Assembly (NCBI GenBank): GCA_002417965.1
Contig: DIDD01000001.1
Span: 1-8,687 of the forward strand
Source: Veillonellaceae bacterium UBA5809
Lineage (GTDB): Bacteria > Bacillota > Negativicutes > Veillonellales > Dialisteraceae
DNA: 8,687 nucleotides
Reading direction: 5' to 3'
Within the stretch, counting starts at the first letter, position 1; each line of letters starts with the position of its first letter. Below the pieces are notes generated by a model. The model was not told the origin of the DNA. It searched no databases and saw only the letters and a program-made list of their open reading frames with translations. The translations under genes were made by a program, and so were the position numbers. Below are positions 1 to 5,703 of the stretch, one piece after another.

Positions 1-30
1 GTATATTTTAAATATATTCCATATTATTTT

Positions 31-37
31 AGGAGGA
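31..37 (+). promoter_or_regulatory. Ribosome binding site of the alkaline phosphatase gene
   Basis: AGGAGGA lies 6 bases before the ATG at 44 and is a near-perfect Shine-Dalgarno sequence, which fixes that start. The 30 bases before it are very AT-rich. No promoter can be assigned with confidence because the window begins here; the TATTAT at 22-27 is too close to the ribosome binding site to serve as a -10 box for this gene. Confidence 0.85.
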
Positions 38-43
38 ACCGTA

Positions 44-1855
44 ATGAAAAGAAAATGGATCAAACAAGTGATTCTGGCAATGGCAGCGGGGAGTGCTATT
101 TTAGGGAATGCGGCGGCAGCGGATGCGGCGGATATCAGAATTCTTCCAGTGGATACGGCCAAGTTCTGGTCCGGAGCCCGGTTCGATTTTGATGTTGAAA
201 TATCTGCAGCACAGAATCTTCAGTCGGTAGATGTTTCTATTAACGGAAAACCGGCCGGTCAGTTTTTTGGAAAACAGCTTGTGCGTAAGGATTTGGGAAA
301 CGGCGTTATTTCCTACCGGGTGAATGATGTGGCATTCCCCCAAACCGGGCCTTATACGGTTTCCGTAAAGGCACTGGATCAGGAGGGAACGTCAGTATCT
401 TCCGTACGCTATCAGGTGGTCCGTGAAAAAGCGCCCCGTCTGGCGAAAAATGTGATTCTTTTTGTAGGAGACGGCATGTCGCTGCAGGCAAGGGAAATCG
501 CCAGAATCCTTTCTAAAGGGATGACCAATGGAAAATATAATGATCTTCTGGCTATGGAAAAGCTTGAGCACAATGCGGTCATTACAACCAGCGGATATGA
601 CTCTCTGGTGACGGACAGTGCAAATTCTGCGTCGGCCTATGCCACGGGGCATAAGTCAGTCGTCAATGCCATGGGGGTCTATGAGGACTCGACGAAGGAT
701 CCCCTGGATGATCCAAAGGTGGAAAATATTTCTGAAATCGTAAAACGGACGCGGGGCATGTCGGTGGGCATTATTACCCAGGCGGAGTCTACTGACGCTA
801 CACCGGCAGCCATGATCGGGCATACACGGCGCCGCGCGGAACAGGCTTTCCTGGCAAAAGATTATCTGGCACAGTATCACCGGCCCGATGTGATTATGGG
901 AGGGGGCTCGGCACGTTATCTCGCTAAGGGAATTCCCGGTTCCAAACGTTCTGATAATTTTAATGTGATTCAGGCATTTAAGGATAAGGGCTATACCTTC
1001 GTGTCAACATCTAAAGAATTAATGGCGGCTCCGGCCGGTAAACCGCTGCTTGGACTCTTTCATACAGGGACTATGAATGTATATATTGACCGGGAAATGC
1101 TGAAGGATCCGAAAGTATTAAAGGGCTTTTCCGATCAGCCCAATTTGATGGATATGACAAGAAAATCTCTGGATATACTCAGTCAGAATAAAAACGGATT
1201 CTTTGCCATGATTGAAGGAGCCTCCATTGATAAACAGCTTCATGTGATGGACTGGCAGCGGGCGGCTTATGATACCATTGAATTTGACCAGGCAGTTGAG
1301 TACGCAGAAAAATGGAATAAGGAGCATGGCAATAATACATTAATTATTGTATTGGCTGATCATGCCCACGGGATCTCCATCAGCGGGACATATCATGAAC
1401 GGGATGGAAAGAAGGGCCGTGAAGCAGTACGAATTTATCAGAACTCTATTTATCCGACTTTTCAGGATGCTAATCATGACGGATTCCCGGATAATCCGGA
1501 TCCCGATGTGACACTGGCGGTGCAGTATGCGAATCATCCGGATTATTATGAAAATTACCGGTTTATGAAAACTCCGACACCGCCGGCTCTGTCGACAGCG
1601 AATGGAGGATCTGAGGCGAATCCGGCCCGGATACCTGTGGGAGGACCGGCGGAAAAGGTTCCGGGAAATGTACCGGTTTCGGAACCACAGGAAGCCCATG
1701 CAGCTGATGATATTCTATTGAATGCAGGCGGACCCGGGTCAGAATATTTTACAGGTGTTATGGATAATACGGAAGTGTTCTTCGGTATGCTCCGGGCGCT
1801 GGGAATTGATGCAAATCAGACCCGGTATAAAAATCTCAGTCAGGAAGACAAATGA
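44..1855 (+). CDS. Secreted alkaline phosphatase with N-terminal Ig-like domain
   Basis: This 603-residue phosphomonoesterase is probably exported and should release phosphate from organic phosphate esters outside the cytoplasm. Residues 1-29 form a signal peptide (KRK, hydrophobic core, Ala-rich cleavage region). Residues about 30-126 resemble an Ig-like beta domain. The catalytic domain follows. By alignment with E. coli PhoA from memory, I see VGDGM (Asp143), the nucleophile in TDSANSA (Ser192), DATPAA (Asp251, Thr253), EGASIDKQxH (Glu391, Asp396, Lys397, His400), ADHAH (Asp439, His440) and His552 matching PhoA His412. All metal ligands are therefore present, and the Asp/Lys pair is of the E. 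coli type. An insert at about 445-550 carries an Asp-rich loop (475-488) like a calcium site. It is the first gene of a four-gene operon, and its stop overlaps the next start. There is no cell-wall anchor or lipobox. The family call is secure; the natural substrate is unknown. Confidence 0.93.
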   Translation: MKRKWIKQVILAMAAGSAILGNAAAADAADIRILPVDTAKFWSGARFDFDVEISAAQNLQSVDVSINGKPAGQFFGKQLVRKDLGNGVISYRVNDVAFPQTGPYTVSVKALDQEGTSVSSVRYQVVREKAPRLAKNVILFVGDGMSLQAREIARILSKGMTNGKYNDLLAMEKLEHNAVITTSGYDSLVTDSANSASAYATGHKSVVNAMGVYEDSTKDPLDDPKVENISEIVKRTRGMSVGIITQAESTDATPAAMIGHTRRRAEQAFLAKDYLAQYHRPDVIMGGGSARYLAKGIPGSKRSDNFNVIQAFKDKGYTFVSTSKELMAAPAGKPLLGLFHTGTMNVYIDREMLKDPKVLKGFSDQPNLMDMTRKSLDILSQNKNGFFAMIEGASIDKQLHVMDWQRAAYDTIEFDQAVEYAEKWNKEHGNNTLIIVLADHAHGISISGTYHERDGKKGREAVRIYQNSIYPTFQDANHDGFPDNPDPDVTLAVQYANHPDYYENYRFMKTPTPPALSTANGGSEANPARIPVGGPAEKVPGNVPVSEPQEAHAADDILLNAGGPGSEYFTGVMDNTEVFFGMLRALGIDANQTRYKNLSQEDK

Positions 1856-2295
1856 ACCGTTGTTTTGTAAGGAACGTACTGGCAGGAATCACACTTCTCT
1901 GTTTTACTGCATGGACACCGGTTTTTGCAGAAGATCTGTCCTTTGATGAGATCTACTCGGGGTATTCTGCGGAAGGGCTGACCTTTTCAGATAAAACGCA
2001 GTCCCTGCAGGGACAGACTGTGACGATGACAGGGTATATGGCTCCGCCCCTGACACCGACCATCCGTTTCTTTGTTCTTACAGAAACACCCATGTCAGTC
2101 TGTCCTTTCTGCAGTACTGATGCAGACTGGCCTGATAATATTATTGTGGTGAAAATAAATGATTCTGTCACAGCCCTGCCTTATGACACGCCGGTTTCTG
2201 TTACGGGAACTCTGGAAATTGGAAGTGAACAGGATCCTGAAACCGGTTTTGTCAGTCAGTTGAGAATTTCTGCTGACCGTGTGCAGGAGATGTGA
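1852..2295 (+). CDS. Small exported protein with CPFC motif, possible OB-fold
   Basis: A 147-residue protein with a signal peptide (residues 1-26, cleavage after VFA) and no lipobox cysteine at the cleavage site. The mature part is mostly predicted beta strand (an LQGQTVTMTGYM strand, then an FFVLTETP strand and a late VSVTGTLEIG strand), suggesting a small OB-like barrel. Its one striking motif is CPFCxxDADWP (Cys84, Cys87), a CxxC that could bind a metal or be redox-active. Similar small exported proteins occur beside LolD/FtsX-like transporters in several bacteria; I recall this only as a general association and cannot name a family with certainty. The ATG overlaps the phosphatase stop (ATGA at 1852-1855), and AGGAAG at 1842-1847 inside the upstream gene serves as its ribosome binding site, so translation is probably coupled. 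Function unknown; a metal- or thiol-related accessory role is an inference. Confidence 0.8.
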   Translation: MNRCFVRNVLAGITLLCFTAWTPVFAEDLSFDEIYSGYSAEGLTFSDKTQSLQGQTVTMTGYMAPPLTPTIRFFVLTETPMSVCPFCSTDADWPDNIIVVKINDSVTALPYDTPVSVTGTLEIGSEQDPETGFVSQLRISADRVQEM

Positions 2296-2334
2296 ATCAG
2301 ACATGAAGAGGGCCTATGACATGGGGGAGAAATC

Positions 2335-2994
2335 ATGATACTTGCCAATCACCTGGTCAGAACTTTTTCCGATGGAGATCATCAGGCCGTACAGGCATTA
2401 AAGCTGGATCATTTTTATCTTTCATCAGGAGAGAACTGTGCCGTCACCGGTCCTTCCGGCAGTGGAAAGTCGACGTTTCTCCACTGTCTGGCAGGGATAC
2501 TCCGTCCGACAGAAGGAACTGTTTTTGTGGATGATCTGTGCCTTTCTGAAATGAAAGAAAAGGAAGCGGCAGTGTGGAGGGCCTCGTATGTAGGATATGT
2601 CTTTCAAAAGCCGCTGCTGCTGCCTTTCTTGACAGTGATGGAAAATATTCTCTTATCAGCGGAGTTGGCCGGCAGAAAAGACAGCCGGACGGAAGCGGAG
2701 AGGTTTCTTTCCGCGGTGGGACTTGATCAGTACGGATCCAAAAATCCGGTTCACCTCAGTATGGGGGAACAGCAGCGGGTATCCTTTGTAAGAGCTGTGA
2801 TTCGGGAACCCCGTCTGCTGCTGGCAGATGAACCTACATCAAGTCTTGACAGAGACAACAGTGCGGTTTTGATGAAACTGATGCTGCAGTATCAGAAACA
2901 GAGCGGGTGTATGTTGATCTGCGCTACTCATGATCCGGCAGTACAGGCTCTTTTTGATCATCAGTTTTCCATGAACAGGAGAAAGATGGAATGA
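2335..2994 (+). CDS. ABC transporter ATP-binding protein, LolD/MacB type
   Basis: A 219-residue cytoplasmic ATPase that should power the permease encoded directly downstream. All nucleotide-binding motifs are visible: Walker A GPSGSGKS (39-46), Q-loop Gln91 in the FQKPLLLP stretch, signature LSMGEQQR (141-148), Walker B LLLADEP (161-167) followed by the D-loop SSLD, and H-loop His199. The short single-domain length and the EPTSSLD form fit the LolD/MacB/FtsE family, whose members drive mechanical export or lipoprotein release rather than classic solute import. GGGGGAGA at 2323-2330 is the ribosome binding site. The gap to the previous gene is 39 bases with no terminator, so it belongs to the same transcript. 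The signature has Met in place of the more common Gly/Ser at its third position (LSMGE rather than LSGGE), a mild deviation that should not abolish activity. Confidence 0.95.
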   Translation: MILANHLVRTFSDGDHQAVQALKLDHFYLSSGENCAVTGPSGSGKSTFLHCLAGILRPTEGTVFVDDLCLSEMKEKEAAVWRASYVGYVFQKPLLLPFLTVMENILLSAELAGRKDSRTEAERFLSAVGLDQYGSKNPVHLSMGEQQRVSFVRAVIREPRLLLADEPTSSLDRDNSAVLMKLMLQYQKQSGCMLICATHDPAVQALFDHQFSMNRRKME

Positions 2995-4220
2995 AGTTAT
3001 TGAAACTGGCAGTCTTGTCGCTTATAAGAAGACCGGCCCGTCATGTTCTGCTGTTTATTCTGCTGACTGTTTCCTGTGCTTTCCCTGTATTTATTATTCA
3101 GCTGGCGTCGGGGCTCTATGGAGGAATCAACCGGGCAGCGGAACCCTTTCCTATAATCGCAGGGGCTCAGGGCTCTTCTTATCAACTGGTCCTGAACACG
3201 GTATTTCTCCGTGACCGTCCACTGGGCAATATTCCCTATGAAAAAGTGGAAGAGCTGCGGGAAAGCGGAAAAGTCCGTCAGGTCATTCCTCTGGCTTTTG
3301 GGGATAATTACAGGGGATTCCGTATCATAGGAACGGAAGCGGATGCTTTTCAATACAGACCGAATCCCGGGAAAGAACCCTGGCTGACTGTGGCAGAAGG
3401 ACATGCTTTTCAGAATCAGGGGGAGGCGGTTGTCGGCAGTGAGACGGCCCGCCTTACGGGGCTCCGGCTTGGGGATACTTTTACATCCATCCATGGCCTT
3501 GCAGGATCCGGGAAAGGGCATGCCCATGACCATCCCTTCCGTGTGGCGGGTATTTTAAAACCCGTGGGCGGTCCTTATGATACCGCGGTATTGGTTAATA
3601 TAAAGGATGTCTGGGAGGCACATGGAGGCGGCCGTTCTGATGCGGATGAAAATATTCGTGAAGGAAAACCGGAAGCGGAGGGGAACGGGGATGTGACAGC
3701 TGTGCTGATACAGCCCCGGGGCTATAAAGAAGCTATGCAGCTCATGTCCCGGTATCAGAACCGCCGGGATGGAATGCAGCTCGTATTTCCTTCACAGTCT
3801 GTGATTGCTTTGTACAGCATGGTAGGGCAGAGCCGTCAGTTTTGGGAAATCATTACAGCCGCCCTGATTGCAGCAGCTGTAATGGTGACCTGTTTGGTAT
3901 CTTATTGGAATGGGCTGAGCCGTATGAAGGAATGGGCTCTGCTGAAAGCTCTCGGCGGAAGCAGTAAAACGGTATTCCGGCTCATTTTTATGGAAAATAT
4001 TTTTTTGCTAACGGCAGGGGCTTTATCCGGATGGTGCATCGGCTACGGGGGAAGTCTGGCAGCGGCTCATGGAACAGCCAGTCAGACCGCAGTGGTGATG
4101 GATCCATCTGTACAGTGGATTGGGTGGATTCCCCCGCTGGTTTCTATTGCGGCAGGTATTGCGGGCAGTACTGTTCCCGCATGGCTGATAAGAAAGAAGG
4201 ATATTTCTTCCTATTTGTAA
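2991..4220 (+). CDS. FtsX/MacB-like ABC permease with histidine-rich loop
   Basis: A 409-residue inner membrane protein with the four-helix layout of the FtsX/MacB permease family: one helix near the N-terminus (about 18-40), a large extracytoplasmic domain (about 45-285), then three helices (about 287-307, 332-356, 376-398) and a short cytoplasmic tail. The MKEWALLKALGGS segment (312-324) between helices 2 and 3 is the usual FtsX-type coupling region. The extracytoplasmic domain contains the conserved-looking stretches NIPYEKVEEL and YRGFRIIGTE and a histidine cluster (His168, His177, His179, His181), followed by an acidic/glycine-rich loop (211-234). The histidines suggest metal sensing or transfer, but this is inference. 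The start overlaps the ATPase stop (ATGA at 2991-2994), with AGGAGA at 2977-2982 as ribosome binding site, so the pair is one transporter. It is the last gene of the operon. Confidence 0.9.
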   Translation: MKLLKLAVLSLIRRPARHVLLFILLTVSCAFPVFIIQLASGLYGGINRAAEPFPIIAGAQGSSYQLVLNTVFLRDRPLGNIPYEKVEELRESGKVRQVIPLAFGDNYRGFRIIGTEADAFQYRPNPGKEPWLTVAEGHAFQNQGEAVVGSETARLTGLRLGDTFTSIHGLAGSGKGHAHDHPFRVAGILKPVGGPYDTAVLVNIKDVWEAHGGGRSDADENIREGKPEAEGNGDVTAVLIQPRGYKEAMQLMSRYQNRRDGMQLVFPSQSVIALYSMVGQSRQFWEIITAALIAAAVMVTCLVSYWNGLSRMKEWALLKALGGSSKTVFRLIFMENIFLLTAGALSGWCIGYGGSLAAAHGTASQTAVVMDPSVQWIGWIPPLVSIAAGIAGSTVPAWLIRKKDISSYL

Positions 4221-4308
4221 GATAAGTCATCAGAAAATTGCTCTCATAGGATCCGGAATGATTTTTCTACATCAGAAAATGATCAGTGCCGGAGCATTAA
4301 ACAGGGAA

Positions 4309-4344
4309 GAGAAGGGTTTTCCTTTACGAAGGAAGGCTCTTTTC
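4309..4344 (+). terminator. Probable terminator of the phosphatase/transporter operon
   Basis: A long hairpin 89 bases after the permease stop. The inner stem TTCCTT/AAGGAA (4319-4324 with 4329-4334) has the four-base loop TACG, and pairing continues outward through G-U pairs to 4309/4344, about 16 pairs in all. The T-rich part (CTTTTCC) forms part of the outer right arm, so the U-tract is weak and imperfect. Termination here is likely but not certain. Confidence 0.55.
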
Positions 4345-4519
4345 CGTTGGCTGCCCGGAGAAATTAGTGCGGACTGATTTGAGAGAATCATCATAAAATC
4401 ATCAGCTATAGAAATGAATTTGCGGAGTATGGCGGAGTGACTGCCGTGTTTGACGATATGTCATTTTGTTTCCCGGCAGTGCAGCATTTATCCGGATTAT
4501 CCATTGGAAGAAAGCCTTA

Positions 4520-4551
4520 TTGTAAACTTATAAATATTAATTGGTTGACTA
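4520..4551 (+). promoter_or_regulatory. BirA-type operator 1, overlapping the -35 box
   Basis: TTGTAAACT, 14 bases, GGTTGACTA. The known biotin-repressor (BirA) palindrome is TTGTAAACC, 14-15 bases, GGTTTACAA; the left arm matches at 8 of 9 and the right arm at 7 of 9. The right arm contains the TTGACT -35 box of the downstream promoter, so bound repressor would block RNA polymerase. Its position ahead of two biotin synthase genes supports the reading. The asymmetry of the right arm may be a compromise with the -35 sequence. Confidence 0.75.
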
Positions 4552-4573
4552 GAGAAAGAGAAGTACTTATAAT
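4545..4573 (+). promoter_or_regulatory. Sigma-A type promoter of the biotin synthase pair
   Basis: The -35 box TTGACT (4545-4550) and -10 box TATAAT (4568-4573) are separated by exactly 17 bases. The -10 is perfect and the -35 differs from consensus in one base. Transcription should start near 4580, giving a leader of about 100 bases before the first biotin synthase. The -35 box lies inside operator 1. Confidence 0.85.
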
Positions 4574-4629
4574 AACGGATATAGGGTATGGGCAAATGAA
4601 ATCTCTTAGAAGGGGATCCGTATGCCTTT

Positions 4630-4663
4630 AATGTAAACGTCAAATAAAAAAATCGTTTACATT
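4630..4663 (+). promoter_or_regulatory. BirA-type operator 2, in the leader before the first bioB
   Basis: A perfect inverted repeat: ATGTAAACG (4631-4639), 14 bases, CGTTTACAT (4654-4662), extended by one further A/T pair (4630/4663). The TGTAAAC/GTTTACA core and the 14-base spacing match the BirA palindrome; the outermost and innermost arm positions differ from consensus but keep the symmetry. It lies about 50-84 bases downstream of the predicted transcription start and ends 5 bases before the G-run of the ribosome binding site. Its centre is 111 bases from that of operator 1. It could act as a roadblock or as the second site of a loop. Confidence 0.75.
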
Positions 4664-4668
4664 TTAAT

Positions 4669-4676
4669 GGGGGGGA
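4669..4676 (+). promoter_or_regulatory. Unusual ribosome binding site with a run of seven G
   Basis: GGGGGGGA ends 4 bases before the ATG at 4681. It is a usable but atypical Shine-Dalgarno sequence, unlike the GGAGGAG (5693-5699) before the second copy. A G-run of seven is a slippage-prone tract, although in this non-coding place a change would affect initiation strength and not reading frame. Confidence 0.65.
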
Positions 4677-4680
4677 TTAT

Positions 4681-5685
4681 ATGGAAAACGGATATGCAAA
4701 AATTATGAAGTGGACAGAAAAAGTACTGGACGGAGGAGAGGTGACGGAAGAGGACGCCCGGCAGATCATCCGTACGTCTGAGGAGGACACTGTGTTCCTG
4801 CTGGCTATGGCGGACCGCATCCGTCAGAAGTTCTGCGGAAGGGCAGTGGATCTGTGCGCTATTGTCAATGCAAGGAGCGGAAGCTGTCCTGAGGATTGTA
4901 AATTCTGCGCCCAGTCCGGCCATTATCAAACGGGTGTAAAAACGTATTCTTTTTTATCAGAGGAAAAGATTCTGGAAGCAGCCAAAAAGGCCAAGGCATC
5001 AGGAGCTGTGCGGTTCGATCTGGTGACGGCGGGACGGGGGCAGACCAATGCCCGGGATTTTGAGGAGATTTTGGATCTGATCGGAAAAATTCGAAAAGAA
5101 GTGGGAATAGAGGTCTGCTGTTCCCTGGGGTTTCTGACAGATGAACAGGCCCGGCGTCTGAAAAAGGCGGGAATCAGCCGGCTGCACTGCAATATTGAGA
5201 CAGCGCCTTCGTATTTTCATGAGGTCTGCACTACGCACAGTATGGAGGATAAGGAAAAAAACATTGCTGCCGCCCAGAAGGCGGGCATCCGCGTCTGCTG
5301 CGGAGGTATTATCGGTCTGGGGGAGACGCTGGATCAGAGGGTGGAGATGGCATTTCAATTAAAGAAAATGCATATTGATGCGGTGCCCCTGAATGTATTA
5401 AATCCCGTTCCCGGCACGCCCTTTGCCGGAAATCACCCTCTTTCTCCCATGGAGATTCTCCGTTCATTTGCCATGTTCCGTTATGTTCTGCCCAAGGCCC
5501 TGATCCGGACAGCCGGGGGACGTCAGGTGAATCTGCGCAGTCTTCAGCCGATGGCTCTGGCAGGAGGCCTGAATGGTGTTATGATCGGGAATTATCTGAC
5601 TACATCCGGCAGTGACCCCCGGGATGATCTCCGCATGCTCCATGATCTGGGGCGGAGCCGTACCCAGCCGGATTTGGCGGAATAA
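4681..5685 (+). CDS. bioB: Biotin synthase, Type II-like (first of tandem pair)
   Basis: This 334-residue radical SAM enzyme should insert sulfur into desthiobiotin, the last step of biotin synthesis, in the cytoplasm. The SAM-cluster motif is CPEDCKFC (Cys69, Cys73, Cys76), followed by AQSGHYQTG. Compared with E. coli BioB from memory, Cys128 and Cys188 match Cys146 and Cys206, the RTAGGR arginines (276, 281) and the substrate asparagine in VPLN (238) are kept, but Cys97 is replaced by Asp113. Extra cysteines sit nearby: Cys147, Cys170 (HCNIET in place of YNHNLDT), Cys183 and Cys207, plus Cys52 and Cys59. This fits Type II BioB, described from obligate anaerobes as using a 4Fe-5S auxiliary cluster in place of the sacrificial 2Fe-2S cluster. 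It is the first gene behind the BirA-type operators. Biotin synthase is the strong call; the Type II assignment rests on cysteine pattern alone. Confidence 0.9.
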   Translation: MENGYAKIMKWTEKVLDGGEVTEEDARQIIRTSEEDTVFLLAMADRIRQKFCGRAVDLCAIVNARSGSCPEDCKFCAQSGHYQTGVKTYSFLSEEKILEAAKKAKASGAVRFDLVTAGRGQTNARDFEEILDLIGKIRKEVGIEVCCSLGFLTDEQARRLKKAGISRLHCNIETAPSYFHEVCTTHSMEDKEKNIAAAQKAGIRVCCGGIIGLGETLDQRVEMAFQLKKMHIDAVPLNVLNPVPGTPFAGNHPLSPMEILRSFAMFRYVLPKALIRTAGGRQVNLRSLQPMALAGGLNGVMIGNYLTTSGSDPRDDLRMLHDLGRSRTQPDLAE

Positions 5686-5692
5686 GCGGTCT

Positions 5693-5699
5693 GGAGGAG
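5693..5699 (+). promoter_or_regulatory. Ribosome binding site of the second biotin synthase
   Basis: GGAGGAG ends 4 bases before the ATG at 5704 and supports that start. The 18-base gap between the two genes has no terminator or promoter, so the pair is co-transcribed. Confidence 0.85.
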
Positions 5700-5703
5700 A
5701 AAA

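Larger units (their letters stand above)
4221..4680. other. Intergenic region between transporter operon and biotin synthase genes
   Basis: About 460 bases with no credible gene. It holds, in order: a duplicated 11-mer CATCAGAAAAT (4228-4238 and 4270-4280), a terminator-like hairpin (4309-4344), an inverted repeat ACTGCCG/CGGCAGT (4440-4446 and 4474-4480) enclosing a smaller TGAC/GTCA hairpin (4451-4463), then the promoter and two operators listed separately. From 4346 to 4519 I see nothing beyond that inverted repeat. A 64-codon frame at 4437-4631 has no ribosome binding site and no recognisable content. Confidence 0.75.

Noticed and set aside
1697..1744. Apparent loss of a zinc ligand in the phosphatase C-terminus (GGPG where PhoA has YGPH)
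   Set aside because: The true PhoA ligand His412 lies 12 residues earlier than that Pro; aligned by that spacing, His552 is in place and the site is complete.
2997..3533. A 178-codon open frame on the - strand
   Set aside because: It lies antisense within the well-supported permease gene and its translation shows no family features.
4437..4631. A 64-codon open frame in the intergenic region before the first biotin synthase
   Set aside because: No ribosome binding site, no recognisable protein features, and it runs through the promoter and operators.
4663..4668. TTTAAT as the -10 box of a second promoter at operator 2
   Set aside because: No suitable -35 sequence about 17 bases upstream, and a start here would fall at or within the ribosome binding site.
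4574..4680. A riboswitch in the bioB leader
   Set aside because: The leader is only about 100 bases and is taken up by the operator palindrome; I see no conserved aptamer and no terminator/antiterminator pair.
4221..4680. Insertion sequence or CRISPR remnant
   Set aside because: No transposase fragment, terminal inverted repeats or regularly spaced repeats.
5017..5022. Reading the missing Cys97 as evidence that the biotin synthases are inactive
   Set aside because: Both copies share the same set of additional cysteines and keep all other landmarks, which fits an alternative cluster better than decay.
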